NCBI GenBank assembly: GCA_964479275.1
Contig: CAYZLR010000146.1
Coordinates: 1 to 5,866, forward strand
Reading direction: 5' to 3'
DNA from: CALLPQ01 sp964479275
GTDB lineage: Bacteria > Pseudomonadota > Alphaproteobacteria > Caulobacterales > Parvularculaceae
Length of the DNA stretch: 5,866 nt
This document shows positions 5,866 to 5,866 of the stretch, one piece after another (position 1 is the stretch's first letter; the number at the start of each line of letters is the position of its first letter). The position numbers and the translations under genes are program-made. Below the pieces are notes generated by a model, which did no database searches, was not told the DNA's origin, and worked only from the letters and a program-made list of their open reading frames with translations.

Positions 5866-5866
5866 G

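Overview
The window looks like a chromosomal piece of a moderately AT-rich Gram-negative alphaproteobacterium. This is inferred from a tandem PilZ protein, a rhomboid with an Ala-Pro-Pro-Val entry into its first membrane helix, and a perfect TTAA-N7-TTAA (CtrA-type) site in an intergenic region. A Caulobacterales/Hyphomonadaceae-like origin would fit, but no marker gene settles it. No rRNA, tRNA, IS element or CRISPR array was recognised.

Layout. Bases 1-459 hold no convincing gene, only a 50-codon start-less open stretch at 5-157 that may be the tail of a broken gene. On the minus strand, a tandem-PilZ protein (1862-1050) is followed after 32 nt by a two-domain protein (1017-460) made of an N-terminal GYF_2/DUF4339-type domain and a C-terminal ferredoxin-like domain resembling the SinR/Cas2-like fold. 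A 462-nt divergent region (1863-2324) carries the CtrA-type site and a terminator-like hairpin. A plus-strand rhomboid intramembrane protease (2325-3215) with an intact Ser/His dyad ends at a good rho-independent terminator (3221-3274).

The right half is a minus-strand three-gene cluster that reads leftward from the window edge: a secreted S8 subtilase-like protein (about 5853-4325), then two exported tandem paralogs of 128 and 138 residues (4228-3842 and 3756-3340). Each small protein has a signal peptide, two cysteines 42 residues apart and a strand/helix/strand pattern like small OB-fold B subunits. A subtilase followed directly by small secreted proteins with mature lengths of about 106 and 116 residues has the same gene order as the subtilase cytotoxin (subA-subB). 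I propose a SubAB-like or divergent secreted subtilase-plus-partner system as a hypothesis. Two facts complicate it. The subtilase lacks the usual catalytic Asp (Asn in its place) and has lost the stretch between the Asp and His motifs. Its well-placed Shine-Dalgarno/ATG at 5865-5851 is out of frame with the rest of the coding region, which otherwise has no ATG, GTG or TTG before 5500. It may therefore be a pseudoprotease, a decaying gene, or a gene carrying a sequencing error.

How the genes may work together: the PilZ/GYF pair looks like a cytoplasmic c-di-GMP-responsive module, possibly under cell-cycle control with the divergent rhomboid. The subtilase cluster looks like an independent secreted system with its promoter outside the window.
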